Shown one piece after another: positions 25,013-34,733 of a DNA stretch of 64,000 bases (its first letter is position 1; each line of letters starts with the position of its first letter). The translations under genes and the position numbers were made by a program. Under the pieces are notes generated by a model that saw only the letters and a program-made list of their open reading frames with translations, made no database searches and had not been told where the DNA came from. The stretch is from contig NZ_CP088020.1 of the NCBI RefSeq assembly GCF_021049245.1, forward strand, positions 3,106,001 to 3,170,000, read 5' to 3'. This DNA is from Radiobacillus kanasensis (GTDB taxonomy: Bacteria; Bacillota; Bacilli; Bacillales; Amphibacillaceae).

Positions 25013-26011
25013 ATGGATTTTTTGCTTATCATCACCATATTAATTGTCATATTTGCCCTAGCATTTGATTTTATTAATGGATTTCACGATACCGCTAACT
25101 CAATTGCAACCTCTGTTTCCACGAAGGCTTTAACACCAAGAAGAGCTATCATCCTCGCGGCAGTTATGAACTTCATTGGAGCTTTAACTTTTACAGGGGT
25201 TGCCAAAACAATAACAAGCGGCATTGCCGACCCTTTCCAGCTTCAAAATGGATTAGCGGTTATCCTAGCTGCATTAATCTCTGCTATCTTTTGGAACCTG
25301 CTCACATGGTATTATGGAATTCCAAGTAGTTCTTCCCATGCCATCATTGGTTCCATTACGGGAGCAGTCATAGCCTCATCAGGTTTTGAGGCTATTCAAT
25401 ATAGTGGCTTTTTAAAAATACTGCAAGCCCTTATCTTATCTCCTATCATTGCGTTTGTTGTGGGCTTTTTATTCTATGCACTTATTCGGGTTGTTTTTCG
25501 CAATAAGAACTTGGCCAAAACGAACAAACAATTTAGACGAGTACAGATTTTAACCGCAGCATTGCAATCCTACACGCATGGAACGAATGATGCGCAGAAA
25601 GCAATGGGGATCATCACCATGGCTTTAATTGCGGCTAATCTTCATGAAACGACCGATATTCCGTTCTGGGTACAGCTTTCCTGTGCTGCCGCTATGGGAT
25701 TAGGTACCTCAGTGGGGGGCTGGAGAATCATTAAAACAGTCGGTGGGAAAATCATGAAAATCCGTCCCGTTAACGGTGTTGCCGCTGATTTAACTGGTGC
25801 AGCTGTAATATTTGGGGCTACTTTTATTCATTTACCAGTCAGTACAACCCACGTTATTTCTTCTTCCATTCTAGGTGTAGGCGCCTCTCACCGCAGAAAA
25901 GGAGTAAACTGGGGAGTTGCAAAACGAATGCTGATTACATGGGTGATCACCTTGCCAATAACAGCAACGATTGCCGCTATTACTTATTTTGTAATGAGCT
26001 TGTTTATGTAA
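25013..26011 (+). CDS. pit: Low-affinity inorganic phosphate transporter Pit
   Basis: A 332-residue membrane carrier of the PiT family that takes up metal-phosphate with protons. The two inverted family signatures are FINGFHDTANSIATSVSTKA (about residue 20) and YTHGTNDAQKAMGIITMAL (about residue 183), each in one of the two repeat halves, with about ten membrane helices. The ATG follows GAGGGAG 13 bp after the DUF47 partner. The next gene is convergent, with a shared terminator. There is no evident pho box nearby. Confidence 0.92.
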   Translation: MDFLLIITILIVIFALAFDFINGFHDTANSIATSVSTKALTPRRAIILAAVMNFIGALTFTGVAKTITSGIADPFQLQNGLAVILAALISAIFWNLLTWYYGIPSSSSHAIIGSITGAVIASSGFEAIQYSGFLKILQALILSPIIAFVVGFLFYALIRVVFRNKNLAKTNKQFRRVQILTAALQSYTHGTNDAQKAMGIITMALIAANLHETTDIPFWVQLSCAAAMGLGTSVGGWRIIKTVGGKIMKIRPVNGVAADLTGAAVIFGATFIHLPVSTTHVISSSILGVGASHRRKGVNWGVAKRMLITWVITLPITATIAAITYFVMSLFM

Positions 26012-26076
26012 GTGGTTCACTGCTTGTAAATGGTATATGGCTTTGCAGTAGCAATTGTCAATCCGTTTTTCTCCAC

Positions 26077-26109
26077 CAAAAGGGAGGGACCATCTTGGCC
26101 CCTCCTTTT
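26077..26109. terminator. Terminator between pit and the GGDEF-EAL gene
   Basis: AAAAGGGAGGGACC pairs with GGCCCCTCCTTTT, with one mismatch, around a 5-base loop. It overlaps the end of the convergent minus-strand gene (stop at 26108) and can serve both directions. Confidence 0.8.
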
Positions 26110-28891
26110 ATCCATCTGCTCGTTTCAATTTCTCCAACAAATTATCAGACCACTTATCATCCAATGGCTGACTAAATAAAAATCCTTGAAGCTTATGACA
26201 GTATTTGCCCTTTAAATACGTATGCTGCTCCTCTGTTTCAATTCCTTCCGCAACAACGGTAAGTTTAAGCTTTTCAGCAATGTCAAAGATAGCAGATAAA
26301 ATGACATCGTTCGATTTTTCTTCGAGTTTGTCCATAAAGGATTTATCTATTTTCAACGTATCTACCGGTAAGCTCTCTAAGGAGTTTAAGGATGAGTAGC
26401 CAATACCAAAATCATCAATGGCTACACTCACACCAAGCGCCCTTAATCGTTTCAAAATTTGAATGACTTCTTCTTTGTTTTCAATGATAGATGATTCGGT
26501 AATCTCTAGTTCCAACCAGCTTGGATCTAAACCTGTATCCTTTAAAACATTTCTTACGTGGTCAACAATTGTGTCATTTTTCAATTGTAATGGCGACAGG
26601 TTAATAGACAAACGAACGGGATTAAACCCTTGCAGCTGCCAGTCTCTCGCCTTTTGACAAGCATTTCTCAATACCCACTCGCCTAATTCTTCGATTAACC
26701 CGACCTCCTCTGCAATCGGAATAAACGTACCTGGAGAAATATAACCTAACTTAGAATGCTCCCATCTTAGCAAGGCTTCCATGCCAACCAAGCTTCCATT
26801 CTGATTATCAATGATTGGTTGGTAATGAATCGAAAGTTCATTCCGTTTCGAGGCTTGTTGTAGATCGACCTCTAATCGGCGCTTCGTAGCAAGCACCGTT
26901 TCCATTTCGGCGGAGTAAAAACGGAATGTATTTTTCCCTTGAACCTTCGATTGATACATTGCAATATCTGCTTGTTTGACTATTGTATCGTAGGAAGACT
27001 CTCCTCCTTTAAACAAGCTAATTCCTATACTTGCTGTAATAATCACCCTGTGACCATTGTATTCATACGGTTCCGATAGACTCGCCAATATTTGTTTAGA
27101 CGTATCTGCTGCAATTTGTCTACTTTCTATATGAGGCAGCAGTACAGTAAATTCATCCCCACCAAGTCGGAAAATGGCCCCTTTATCCTCAAGAGTCTGC
27201 TGAAGCCGCTCGCTTATACTTTTTAAAATGCTATCCCCTGCATCATGTCCAAACGTATCATTGATGTATTTAAAGCGATCTAAATCAAAATAGAGTAAGG
27301 CAGATAAATACTCTGTATCCCCGATATAAACTAATAAATCGTCCAATTCCTTTCTAAACATCTTACGATTCGGCATGCCTGTCAAATCATCATGATAGGC
27401 TTGAAAAAGAATTTGTTCTTCTTGATTCTTCAACTCCGTAATTTCCGTTCCTACATAAAGGACATGTGTACGATCTTCTGTCAAAGCCATTATGGGTACT
27501 TTTCCATATTGGAACCATCTCATGTTCCCTTTGTAATCAAATAGGTACTCCTCATCTCGTAGCTCCGTGTTGGAAATAAGTACCTCTCTGTTAATGTCTA
27601 GTGTACGCTCTGCACCTTTTTTATTCGGATTAAAATCTATTTCTTTTTTCCCTATTATTTCTTCTGGGGTCTTGTTAAATAGTGCAGCATACTCGTGGTT
27701 AACTAATAAGAATTCTCCATCCCAATTCATGACGTATATCGGATTCGGATTATAGTTCACAATACGATCTAGAAACTTTCGTTGTTGCTCTGAATAATTC
27801 GTTTTCGCTTGAATGTCCTCTTTCGCCACTTTAAGATGGCCAATCATATCATTAAACTTGGAAGCAACGAACCCAACCTGTGATCGATCTTCAATACCAG
27901 AAATCTGTTGGGTATAATCCCCTGCGCTGACATATTCAATCGCATCGTATAACTTTTTCATTTGCTTTCTCGTTCTGGATAGGAACAGCATAATAATGAG
28001 CAAAACTAGTAAGGCTGATCCAAAAAACATCGTTAAACCAATTGGGTAATAGGCCCGAAGTACTTCAGGTGGCGGTGAAGTCGGAACAAAGGTGACAATT
28101 CCCCATTCCATGGTCGAAATATATCGATAAAAAGCGTGTATCGATGTTCCATCGTCTAGCTTTATCGTAGTATGACCAGACTCCCTATTTAACACTAATT
28201 CTGCTATTTCAGGAAAATAGTTTGTTTGTCCAAGTCTATCGACATCTGAGACAAAAATAATCGTACCTTGCTCATCCACGATAAACGTATCATTTAGTCC
28301 TTTGGCTGCAAAAGAACTGCCTAGTATATTGTACAGTTTGTTATCACCCAAATGGATAGACAAATTGACAACTCTTTCTACCTCATCCCCATCTATAAGC
28401 GGAACAGAGATAACCAGGATACTCCTTTTCGTTCTAGCTTGTATTACATCAGAAATATAAATAGACTTCGTTTTAATCGCTTCTTGAACATAAATTCGGT
28501 TTGATAGATTTTTAACAGGGGCAATATCGGTTGGAAAGTAGCCGACAACATTCCCATTTTTATCTACGATGGTTCCCCCATCTATAAGCGGTGAAAAGTT
28601 GGAGATCCCTTCTAAATGGCGGTTAACTTGTTCAGAGGATTGCATATAGAGGTCCTTTTCATTTTGAATGCTTTTCCCTAACAGCTGCAAATCTTCCAAT
28701 AACTGAGTAGAGTCCGCTTCGATATCAAAGGCAACCTCATCCATTACTTCTTCATAATGATCAATGGTATTATTCGCGATGATGATTTTGGATGTAAAAA
28801 ACAACAAAGCAAAAAATCCCACCACAGATGAGAAAATGATTAAAAATGTGACCCATGTATTTTTTAGTCTCCAGTAAGATGTATATTCCAT
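26108..28891 (-). CDS. Membrane sensor cyclic-di-GMP enzyme (dCACHE-HAMP-PAS-GGDEF-EAL)
   Basis: A 927-residue signalling protein. Membrane helix 1 is at residues about 13-38, followed by an extracellular dCACHE-like sensor (about 40-280; SNRIYVQEAIKTKSIYISD and PLIDG motifs). Then come helix 2 (about 283-305), HAMP (about 310-365), PAS (about 370-490, with MNWDGEFLLVNHEYAALF), GGDEF and EAL. The synthase motif RLGGDEF is intact near residue 577, and the phosphodiesterase motif MEALLRWEH is intact near residue 705, with the downstream DDFGIGYSSL block also present. Both activities are possible. I start it at 28891, 5 bases after GGAGG. It is a lone gene; the ligand is unknown. Confidence 0.9.
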   Translation of the reverse strand: MEYTSYWRLKNTWVTFLIIFSSVVGFFALLFFTSKIIIANNTIDHYEEVMDEVAFDIEADSTQLLEDLQLLGKSIQNEKDLYMQSSEQVNRHLEGISNFSPLIDGGTIVDKNGNVVGYFPTDIAPVKNLSNRIYVQEAIKTKSIYISDVIQARTKRSILVISVPLIDGDEVERVVNLSIHLGDNKLYNILGSSFAAKGLNDTFIVDEQGTIIFVSDVDRLGQTNYFPEIAELVLNRESGHTTIKLDDGTSIHAFYRYISTMEWGIVTFVPTSPPPEVLRAYYPIGLTMFFGSALLVLLIIMLFLSRTRKQMKKLYDAIEYVSAGDYTQQISGIEDRSQVGFVASKFNDMIGHLKVAKEDIQAKTNYSEQQRKFLDRIVNYNPNPIYVMNWDGEFLLVNHEYAALFNKTPEEIIGKKEIDFNPNKKGAERTLDINREVLISNTELRDEEYLFDYKGNMRWFQYGKVPIMALTEDRTHVLYVGTEITELKNQEEQILFQAYHDDLTGMPNRKMFRKELDDLLVYIGDTEYLSALLYFDLDRFKYINDTFGHDAGDSILKSISERLQQTLEDKGAIFRLGGDEFTVLLPHIESRQIAADTSKQILASLSEPYEYNGHRVIITASIGISLFKGGESSYDTIVKQADIAMYQSKVQGKNTFRFYSAEMETVLATKRRLEVDLQQASKRNELSIHYQPIIDNQNGSLVGMEALLRWEHSKLGYISPGTFIPIAEEVGLIEELGEWVLRNACQKARDWQLQGFNPVRLSINLSPLQLKNDTIVDHVRNVLKDTGLDPSWLELEITESSIIENKEEVIQILKRLRALGVSVAIDDFGIGYSSLNSLESLPVDTLKIDKSFMDKLEEKSNDVILSAIFDIAEKLKLTVVAEGIETEEQHTYLKGKYCHKLQGFLFSQPLDDKWSDNLLEKLKRADG

Positions 28892-29026
28892 AAGATCCTC
28901 CGTCACAGTCACTATTCGACAATTATTGACATTTTTATTATAGCATGAACGAACTTCCTTTCATTCTTTTTTCGGCAACTTATCAATGAATATGAAAGGA
29001 AAATGAAAGATTTTGTGTTAAACTTT

Positions 29027-29051
29027 TATTGTCTCTCATAGATAGACAATA
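29027..29051. promoter_or_regulatory. Inverted repeat upstream of the NhaC-type antiporter
   Basis: TATTGTCT and AGACAATA form a perfect 8-bp inverted repeat with a 9-base spacer, 37 bp before the antiporter start. It could be an operator or a leader hairpin; no regulator is assigned. Confidence 0.45.
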
Positions 29052-29087
29052 GAGAACTTTTTCATTTTATATTATAGGAGGGATTAG

Positions 29088-30557
29088 ATGAGTTCAGAAA
29101 ATCTAGATCGAGCAGTTGGAAACAAACGCATTCAACGATTAAACTTTAGAATTGGTGCATTTGGAGCAGCAGTACCACTGCTATTTTTTGTTATTTGGGC
29201 GATCACCATAAGTGTTCTGCAACTGTCCTCTGAGGTTGGACTTGTTATGGGGGCCGTACTTGGACTTGGATTAGGTCTATTCTTCTGCAAAAGCAAATGG
29301 GCTGATTACGCACAAGGTCTATTTGATGGACTAGCACAACCTATTGGCGTTATCGCTATGGTCGCATGGTTTTATGCTGGGATGTTCGCACAAATCTTAC
29401 AGGTCGGTGGATTAGTGGAAGGACTAGTATGGGTTGGTGCGATTACAGGCTTAACTGGCGGGTTATTTGTTGCACTTACTTTTCTATTAGCTTCTACATT
29501 TTCAACAGCTGTTGGAACAGGATATGGAACAACGGTAGCCTTCTGTACTTTGATGTACCCTGCAGGAGTAGCAGTAGGAGCAGATCCCGTGATGATGTTT
29601 GCAGCTATTTTAGCTGGAGCGGTATTTGGGGATAATCTCGCACCTGTTTCAGATACAACCATTGTTTCCGCAGCAACTCAAGATGCGGATGTACCTGGCG
29701 TTGTGCGAAGTCGATTTAAGTATTCGATAGCAGCAGCCATCCCGACGCTAATTCTTTTTGCAATTTTCGGCGGGAGTGAAAACGCTTCACAAAATCAGTC
29801 CGCTATTTCGGATATGATGAATCAAACAAATCCATCTGGTTTATTGATGCTAATCCCGTTTGCTTTAGTTCTTTTTCTCGCATTAAAGGGACACCATCTT
29901 ATCACCTCTTTATCTTGGGGAATCCTTTTAGCTGTACTAATGATTCCACTTCTAAACTTAGGAACGTTTGGCGGTATTATTCGATTTAATCCTGATTCCG
30001 ACGCCATTGTAGAAGGTGCTTTAATTGACGGAGTCAGCGGCTATATGAACATGGCAATTCTTATCTTACTCATCGTCGCTTCTGCCCATCTATTAAAGTT
30101 AGGTGGTACGATGGAAGTTATTACTAGAACATTAGTAAAATGGATTAAAAATTCGGTTCGAAGAGCTGAACTAGCAATCTGGTCGATCGTTGCTCTTCTA
30201 AACAGCGCAATCACGATTAACACAGCTGCCGAAATTGCCGCGGCCCCTTTTGTTAAAGAAATTGGAGAAAAATATAAGATTCATAGCTATCGAAGAGCGA
30301 ACATGCTGGATGCCGTAACCTCTGCTCTTGGATATATTTTCCCGTGGGGGGCACCAGTGTTACTCGGTTGGTCAACCATCAAAATGATGAAGGAAACCTA
30401 TGAATGGCTACCAGTCGTCGATCCGACGTCTGTTTTCCCATTCGTTTTCCAAGGTTGGTTATTGGTCATCGTTATGCTCATTGCAGCCATTACGGGCTGG
30501 GGATTGCGTTACCAAGGTGAAAATGGAGAAGAGTTAAAAGAACGACCAAAAGACTGA
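29088..30557 (+). CDS. NhaC-family Na+/H+ antiporter (or MleN-like exchanger)
   Basis: A 489-residue integral membrane protein with about 11-12 helices. The NhaC signature GDNLAPVSDTTIVSAATQDADV is present around residue 183, after STAVGTGYGTTVAF; a second similar half lies near LNSAITINTAAEIAAAP. In this superfamily the members exchange Na+ for H+, or Na+-lactate for H+-malate (MleN), so the substrate is uncertain. The ATG follows AGGAGG. The gene is monocistronic, with a strong terminator after it and a palindrome in its leader. Confidence 0.85.
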   Translation: MSSENLDRAVGNKRIQRLNFRIGAFGAAVPLLFFVIWAITISVLQLSSEVGLVMGAVLGLGLGLFFCKSKWADYAQGLFDGLAQPIGVIAMVAWFYAGMFAQILQVGGLVEGLVWVGAITGLTGGLFVALTFLLASTFSTAVGTGYGTTVAFCTLMYPAGVAVGADPVMMFAAILAGAVFGDNLAPVSDTTIVSAATQDADVPGVVRSRFKYSIAAAIPTLILFAIFGGSENASQNQSAISDMMNQTNPSGLLMLIPFALVLFLALKGHHLITSLSWGILLAVLMIPLLNLGTFGGIIRFNPDSDAIVEGALIDGVSGYMNMAILILLIVASAHLLKLGGTMEVITRTLVKWIKNSVRRAELAIWSIVALLNSAITINTAAEIAAAPFVKEIGEKYKIHSYRRANMLDAVTSALGYIFPWGAPVLLGWSTIKMMKETYEWLPVVDPTSVFPFVFQGWLLVIVMLIAAITGWGLRYQGENGEELKERPKD

Positions 30558-30570
30558 TAAGAAACAAATT

Positions 30571-30609
30571 GAAACGGACTGTATCTTTTTTAGACGCAGT
30601 CCGTTTCTA
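30571..30609 (+). terminator. Terminator after the antiporter gene
   Basis: GAAACGGACTG pairs with CAGTCCGTTTC around a T-rich loop, just before the convergent xylB end. Confidence 0.85.
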
Positions 30610-30639
30610 TATATAATATGGGGGATTATATCCTAGTTA

Positions 30640-32139
30640 CTACTTTCTAAATGCTACAAGTTGTTTATTTAGTGACTCTGTTTGTTGATACACTTGTTTA
30701 TAAACCTTAAACAACTCTTGATAGATTTTCACATGCTCAGGATTGGGCTTGTAGGTTTTTGCTTCCTTCAAGAACTCTTTCGCGCAATCCTGTAAGGAGT
30801 CAAACCATCCACTGCCATATGCAGCTAACATCGCTGCTCCCATTCCTGGTCCTTGCTCGCTTGTTAACTTTATGACTTCAGCATCGAAAATATCTGCTTG
30901 CATTTGCAACCAATCTTCGTTCTTTGCTCCTCCACCAATGGAAATGATGGAATCAATAGTCTTTCCACTTTCACGGAAAATTTCAATAGATTCGTTTAAA
31001 GAAAAAGTTATACCTTCTAGTACAGAGCGAACCAAATGCTTTCTTTCATGAGAGCTATCCATGCCGATAAAGCTCGCACGAATTGTTGCGTCTGCATGGG
31101 GGGTTCTTTCCCCAACTAGATAAGGAGTAAATAATAACCCATCTGATCCAGGAGCAACCGTACTTACATCCGCAACCAACTCTTCAAACGATTCATTTTT
31201 TGCAAATACTTCTTTGAACCAAGTTAGGCTATGACCAGCTGAGAGTGTCACACCCATCGTATAATAGGCACTTTCCTCTCCATGGTTGAAGTAATGGACT
31301 TTACCTGCAAAATCTTTATCGTTATTTTCCTCATAGGAAAGGACAACACCGGATGTTCCGATACTACATAGGGATTTTCCTTCCTCTAAAATACCGGAGC
31401 CAATCGCACCACAAGCATTATCTGCTCCACCAGCAAATACTTTCGTTTCAGAGGATAAGCCTGTTATGGAGGCAATCTCAGAAGTCACTGTACCAACCAG
31501 CTCATGGGAAGCTACTAATGGTGGACAAAGAGCGATGTCAACTTCTAGTCGCTCACAAATTTCTTTGCTCCACTCTTTTTTTGCGATATCTAGCATAAGA
31601 GTTCCTGCAGCATCGGAATACTCCATATGCAAGGCACCTGTAAGTTTTAAACGAAGGTAATCCTTTGGCAATACAAAGCTTGCCGCCTTTTGATAAAGTT
31701 CTGGCTCATACTGTTTAACCCATAAAATCTTAGGTAAAGTAAAGCCTTCGAGTGCTGGATTTTTCGTAATCTCTAGCAATTGCTCTTCCCCAACAGAATC
31801 GTAAATTTGACTACATTGCTCCGTTGTTCTCGTGTCGTTCCAAAGAATCGCATTGCGAAGAGGCTCTTGCTTTTCATCCAATAAAACAAGACCATGCATT
31901 TGTCCAGAAAAACTAATACCTTGTATGTCCTCTATATTTCCTGTAAAGGATTGAACGAGATCAGACAGCCCTGCAACTGTCTGATCCACCCAATCCTGGG
32001 GGGCCTGTTCACTATACCCTGTTTTTTCTTGGATAAGAGGATAGGGCTTCGATACCTCTTGAACGACGGAACCTGTTTGGTCAACAAGAAGAATCTTCAC
32101 CGCACTTGTTCCTAGGTCCACTCCAATAACGTATTTCAT
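30640..32139 (-). CDS. xylB: Xylulokinase XylB
   Basis: A 499-residue FGGY-family kinase that phosphorylates D-xylulose to xylulose 5-phosphate. It has the N-terminal phosphate motif YVIGVDLGTSAVKILL, the substrate segment QMHGLVLLD with ILWNDTRT, the domain-II motif GGADNACGAIGSG, and the adenosine block SIGGGAKNEDWLQMQADIF. The length matches B. subtilis XylB. I start it at 32139, because an AGAGAGG site lies 9 bases before that ATG and would abut the alternative ATG at 32148. It follows xylA by 36 bp in the same operon under XylR control. Confidence 0.93.
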   Translation of the reverse strand: MKYVIGVDLGTSAVKILLVDQTGSVVQEVSKPYPLIQEKTGYSEQAPQDWVDQTVAGLSDLVQSFTGNIEDIQGISFSGQMHGLVLLDEKQEPLRNAILWNDTRTTEQCSQIYDSVGEEQLLEITKNPALEGFTLPKILWVKQYEPELYQKAASFVLPKDYLRLKLTGALHMEYSDAAGTLMLDIAKKEWSKEICERLEVDIALCPPLVASHELVGTVTSEIASITGLSSETKVFAGGADNACGAIGSGILEEGKSLCSIGTSGVVLSYEENNDKDFAGKVHYFNHGEESAYYTMGVTLSAGHSLTWFKEVFAKNESFEELVADVSTVAPGSDGLLFTPYLVGERTPHADATIRASFIGMDSSHERKHLVRSVLEGITFSLNESIEIFRESGKTIDSIISIGGGAKNEDWLQMQADIFDAEVIKLTSEQGPGMGAAMLAAYGSGWFDSLQDCAKEFLKEAKTYKPNPEHVKIYQELFKVYKQVYQQTESLNKQLVAFRK

Positions 32140-32175
32140 ACTTTTCATCCTCTCTCTGACGAGAAGTTAAGGGAA

Positions 32176-33501
32176 TTATTCACCCGCATAAGTTTGAAGT
32201 AAATATTGGTTGATCGTCGCTTTAATGCTTTCTAGACGACCGGATTGGTGCTTAATTTCAGTCAAGCCTAGCGCATGCTCTTCTAGCTTGCGGAAGTCTG
32301 TTTTTCCTTCTACGATATCTTTTCCGATACCTTCTGTGTAGCTCTTATAGCGATTTTCAACAACACCATCTAGAACGTTGTCATCGATTAATTTTTGTGC
32401 AATTTTATATCCAACCGCAAAGCTATCCATACCAGCAATATGTGCGTGGAATAAATCTTCTGGCTCGAAGGATCCTCTTCTTACCTTAGCATCGAAGTTT
32501 AGACCACCTTTACCTAATCCACCGTTTTTAATAATTTCATACATCGCTAAAGTAGTAGAGTAAAGATCAGTAGGGAATTCATCAGTATCCCAGCCAAGTA
32601 ATGGGTCTCCTTGGTTCGCATCAACGGAACCAAGCATACCGTTCACACGTGCATAACGAAGCTCATGCTCGAACGTATGACCAGCAAGTGTAGCATGGTT
32701 TGCTTCAATATTAAATTTGAAATGATCTTGCAAGCCATAGTGTTGTAAGAAAGCATAGCCAGTTGCTACATCAAAGTCGTATTGGTGAGTGGTCGGCTCT
32801 TTAGGTTTAGGCTCGATTAAGAATTGAGCATCGAAGCCGATTTCTTTAGCATAGTCTACAGCCATATGGAAGAAACGGCCAAGGTTATCCATTTCTAACT
32901 TCATATCTGTATTAAGTAACGTTTCATAACCTTCACGGCCACCCCAGAATACGTAGCTTTCTCCACCTAGTTCTTTACCGATTTCCAATCCTTTTTTCAC
33001 TTTTGCAGCAGAGTATGCGAATACATCTGCATTACTAGACGATGCTGCACCGTGTAAGAAGCGAGGATTTGTAAAATTGTTGGCTGTATTCCAAAGCAAC
33101 TTCACTTTGCTATCTTTCATGTAATCTTTAATCATGGCAACAATCGTATCAAGATTTTGATAGGTTTCTTTTAAGCTATCCCCTTCTGGTGCGATATCAA
33201 CATCGTGGAAACAGAAATAAGGAACACCCAGTTTATCAAAAAACTCGAACGCTGCTTCTACTCGTGCTTTAGCTAGATCCAAACCTTTGTATTTGTCCCA
33301 TGGACGAATCGCTGTACCTGTACCGAATGGATCCGACAAATCTTCCGTAAACGTGTGCCAATAAGCCACGCCAAAACGTAGGAATTCCTCCATCGTTTTT
33401 CCACCGATTTTTTCTTCTGGATTATAGAACTTAAATGCGTATGGATTTGTTGATTTGGCACCTTCATAATTGATTTTGCCAATAGTAGGGAAATAACTCA
33501 T
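32176..33501 (-). CDS. xylA: Xylose isomerase XylA
   Basis: A 441-residue class-II xylose isomerase that converts D-xylose to D-xylulose in the cytoplasm. Active-site blocks are present: [15 protein letters not shown] with the catalytic His, [18 protein letters not shown] with the metal-binding Glu, [18 protein letters not shown], and the [19 protein letters not shown] metal segment. The ATG at 33501 follows AGGAGG. It heads xylA-xylB. The promoter 115 bp upstream has a XylR palindrome on its -35 box and a cre-like site just after the -10. Confidence 0.95.
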   Translation of the reverse strand: MSYFPTIGKINYEGAKSTNPYAFKFYNPEEKIGGKTMEEFLRFGVAYWHTFTEDLSDPFGTGTAIRPWDKYKGLDLAKARVEAAFEFFDKLGVPYFCFHDVDIAPEGDSLKETYQNLDTIVAMIKDYMKDSKVKLLWNTANNFTNPRFLHGAASSSNADVFAYSAAKVKKGLEIGKELGGESYVFWGGREGYETLLNTDMKLEMDNLGRFFHMAVDYAKEIGFDAQFLIEPKPKEPTTHQYDFDVATGYAFLQHYGLQDHFKFNIEANHATLAGHTFEHELRYARVNGMLGSVDANQGDPLLGWDTDEFPTDLYSTTLAMYEIIKNGGLGKGGLNFDAKVRRGSFEPEDLFHAHIAGMDSFAVGYKIAQKLIDDNVLDGVVENRYKSYTEGIGKDIVEGKTDFRKLEEHALGLTEIKHQSGRLESIKATINQYLLQTYAGE

Positions 33502-33595
33502 TTTGTAACCTCCTAATGTATTAGATCACGCTTTATGAAGCGTTTACATACCAATTCCAAAAATGTTCCACTTAGGTATGTAACATAACTTTTAT

Positions 33596-33609
33596 TGTAA
33601 ATGCTTTCA
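33596..33609. promoter_or_regulatory. Probable CcpA cre site in the xylA leader
   Basis: TGTAAATGCTTTCA matches the cre pattern TGWAANCGNTNNCA except for TG in place of the central CG. It lies a few bases downstream of the xylA -10 box, a position where bound CcpA blocks transcription. Confidence 0.6.
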
Positions 33610-33616
33610 TGACCTA

Positions 33617-33655
33617 ATTATACCAATCTTATATTAGTTTGTCTATTACATAAAC
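33617..33655 (-). promoter_or_regulatory. xylA promoter with XylR operator
   Basis: On the minus strand a -35 TAGACA (complement of 33640-33645) and a perfect -10 TATAAT (complement of 33617-33622) are 17 bases apart. The operator GTTTGTC-N5-CATAAAC at 33637-33655 covers the -35 box. The same palindrome and identical -35 occur upstream of two further xylose-region transcripts. Confidence 0.75.
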
Positions 33656-33867
33656 AAAGTTTATGATAAACTTATCGGGACAGGAATTTGGACAAATAGT
33701 GTGGAGGCTTTATAATAAAAATCGTTAGATTGAACAAAAGCAGGAACGCCTTTGTAGCAACGCTTCACTAAATTCCAGGTGCAAGAGTTGGACTTGACCT
33801 TTTCTTGTTCACAGTACCCGGAGTCTTTTTAATATTCGATGTAACAACAAAATGAGGAGGAGTATTC
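33656..33867. other. Intergenic region between the xylA promoter and the YesL-like gene
   Basis: No supported gene. An open stretch from 33772 to 33855 could encode a hydrophobic 27-residue tail (LFLFTVPGVFLIF) but lacks a start and is broken upstream, so it is at most a relic. The YesL-like gene's own promoter is not obvious. Confidence 0.3.
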
Positions 33868-34494
33868 ATGAATCCTGCAGGCGGTGTCCTCTATAGAATA
33901 CTAGAATGGATCACAAGGTTTGCCTACCTACATATATTATGGTTTCTATTTACATGTCTTGGTGGAATTATATTAGGACTCTTTCCTGCAACCATCACAA
34001 GCTTCGGCATCATTCGGAAGTGGCTACAAGGAAATAGTGACCTTCCTCTCTTCCAAACGTTTTGGACCTTCTATAAGAAAGAGTTTTTAAAAAGTAATCT
34101 TTTAGGATTATTTATCGTAGTGGTGTCCGGCGTCATAGTCTTTAATCTCATATTCCTGCAATTAAACATTAGCGAGATGCTTCAGCTTAGTTCGATTCCA
34201 TTTCTGGTAGGTTTAGTTGTATTTTTACTGTTTGTTTTTTATATTTTCCCAGCTTATGTTCACTTTGACGTATCTCTCTGGCAGAACATGAAAAATGCCT
34301 TTCTCATCATGCTCATCAGTCCTTTTCACAGTCTCATGATGATCATATGTTTAGGCTCCCTATACTTTGTGTATGATGCTGTCCCAGCTCTTGCCTTTAT
34401 ATGCGGTAGTAGTACGTATGCATTTATTTCTATGTGGCTTGCCAATGATGCTTTTCAGCGCATTGCTAAAAAGCAAAAGACAGTGCAAAGTTAA
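33868..34494 (+). CDS. YesL-like membrane protein (DUF624)
   Basis: A 208-residue integral membrane protein with about five helices. It opens with the DUF624 pattern: a Trp/aromatic first helix (FAYLHILWFLFTCLGGIILGLFPAT), then FQTFWTFYKKEFLKSNLLGL. The family is almost always found beside CUT1 sugar importers and polysaccharide-degradation genes in Bacillaceae; its function is unknown, though an accessory role in the importer is a fair inference. A second copy lies in the pectin region at 59544-60164. It is transcribed divergently from xylA and has a GGAGG site. Confidence 0.8.
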   Translation: MNPAGGVLYRILEWITRFAYLHILWFLFTCLGGIILGLFPATITSFGIIRKWLQGNSDLPLFQTFWTFYKKEFLKSNLLGLFIVVVSGVIVFNLIFLQLNISEMLQLSSIPFLVGLVVFLLFVFYIFPAYVHFDVSLWQNMKNAFLIMLISPFHSLMMIICLGSLYFVYDAVPALAFICGSSTYAFISMWLANDAFQRIAKKQKTVQS

Positions 34495-34592
34495 AAAATT
34501 TGCTCCCAAATTAAATAAGCAGTCTTGCAAATATTGAATGATTAACACATAAAAAGGCGAACGTAAGAGTTATAATTGGACTAGATTGTATG

Positions 34593-34600
34593 CGGGTGGA
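34593..34600 (+). promoter_or_regulatory. Leader element of type I unit 3 that can pair with the downstream hairpin
   Basis: CGGGTGGA in the leader is exactly complementary to TCCACCCG at 34734-34741 in the hairpin after the toxin frame. A -10 TATAAT lies at 34571-34576. The arrangement repeats the 5'-3' complementarity seen in unit 2. Confidence 0.45.
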
Positions 34601-34635
34601 ATGGTTAAACCTCTGTGGAGAACGGGGGTGGCCAT

Positions 34636-34733
34636 ATGTCTGAAGTACAGATTGTGATTACAACAGGAATATTCATCGTAGCCTCTTTGTGAATCTAATC
34701 GTCGTGCCAATAGACAAAATCAACAAAAAATAA
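34636..34733 (+). pseudogene. Frameshifted small holin-like toxin gene (type I unit 3)
   Basis: After a strong ribosome site (GGGGGTGG) an ATG at 34636 opens MSEVQIVITTGIFIVA, then a premature TGA at 34690. Moving one base at about 34681-34685 continues it as LFVNLIVVPIDKINKK and stop (34731-34733). The rejoined peptide, about 32 residues, has a short polar head, a hydrophobic segment and a basic tail, as in holin-like type I toxins. The flanking antisense promoter and hairpin are intact. A sequencing error at one base would restore the gene. Confidence 0.6.

Noticed and set aside
30640..32148. Longer N-terminus for xylB
   Set aside because: The ATG at 32148 abuts the AGAGAGG site; the ATG at 32139 has proper spacing and gives the family length.
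33772..33855. Hydrophobic 27-codon open stretch before the YesL-like gene
   Set aside because: It has no start codon and a stop just upstream in frame; at most a relic of an unidentified gene.
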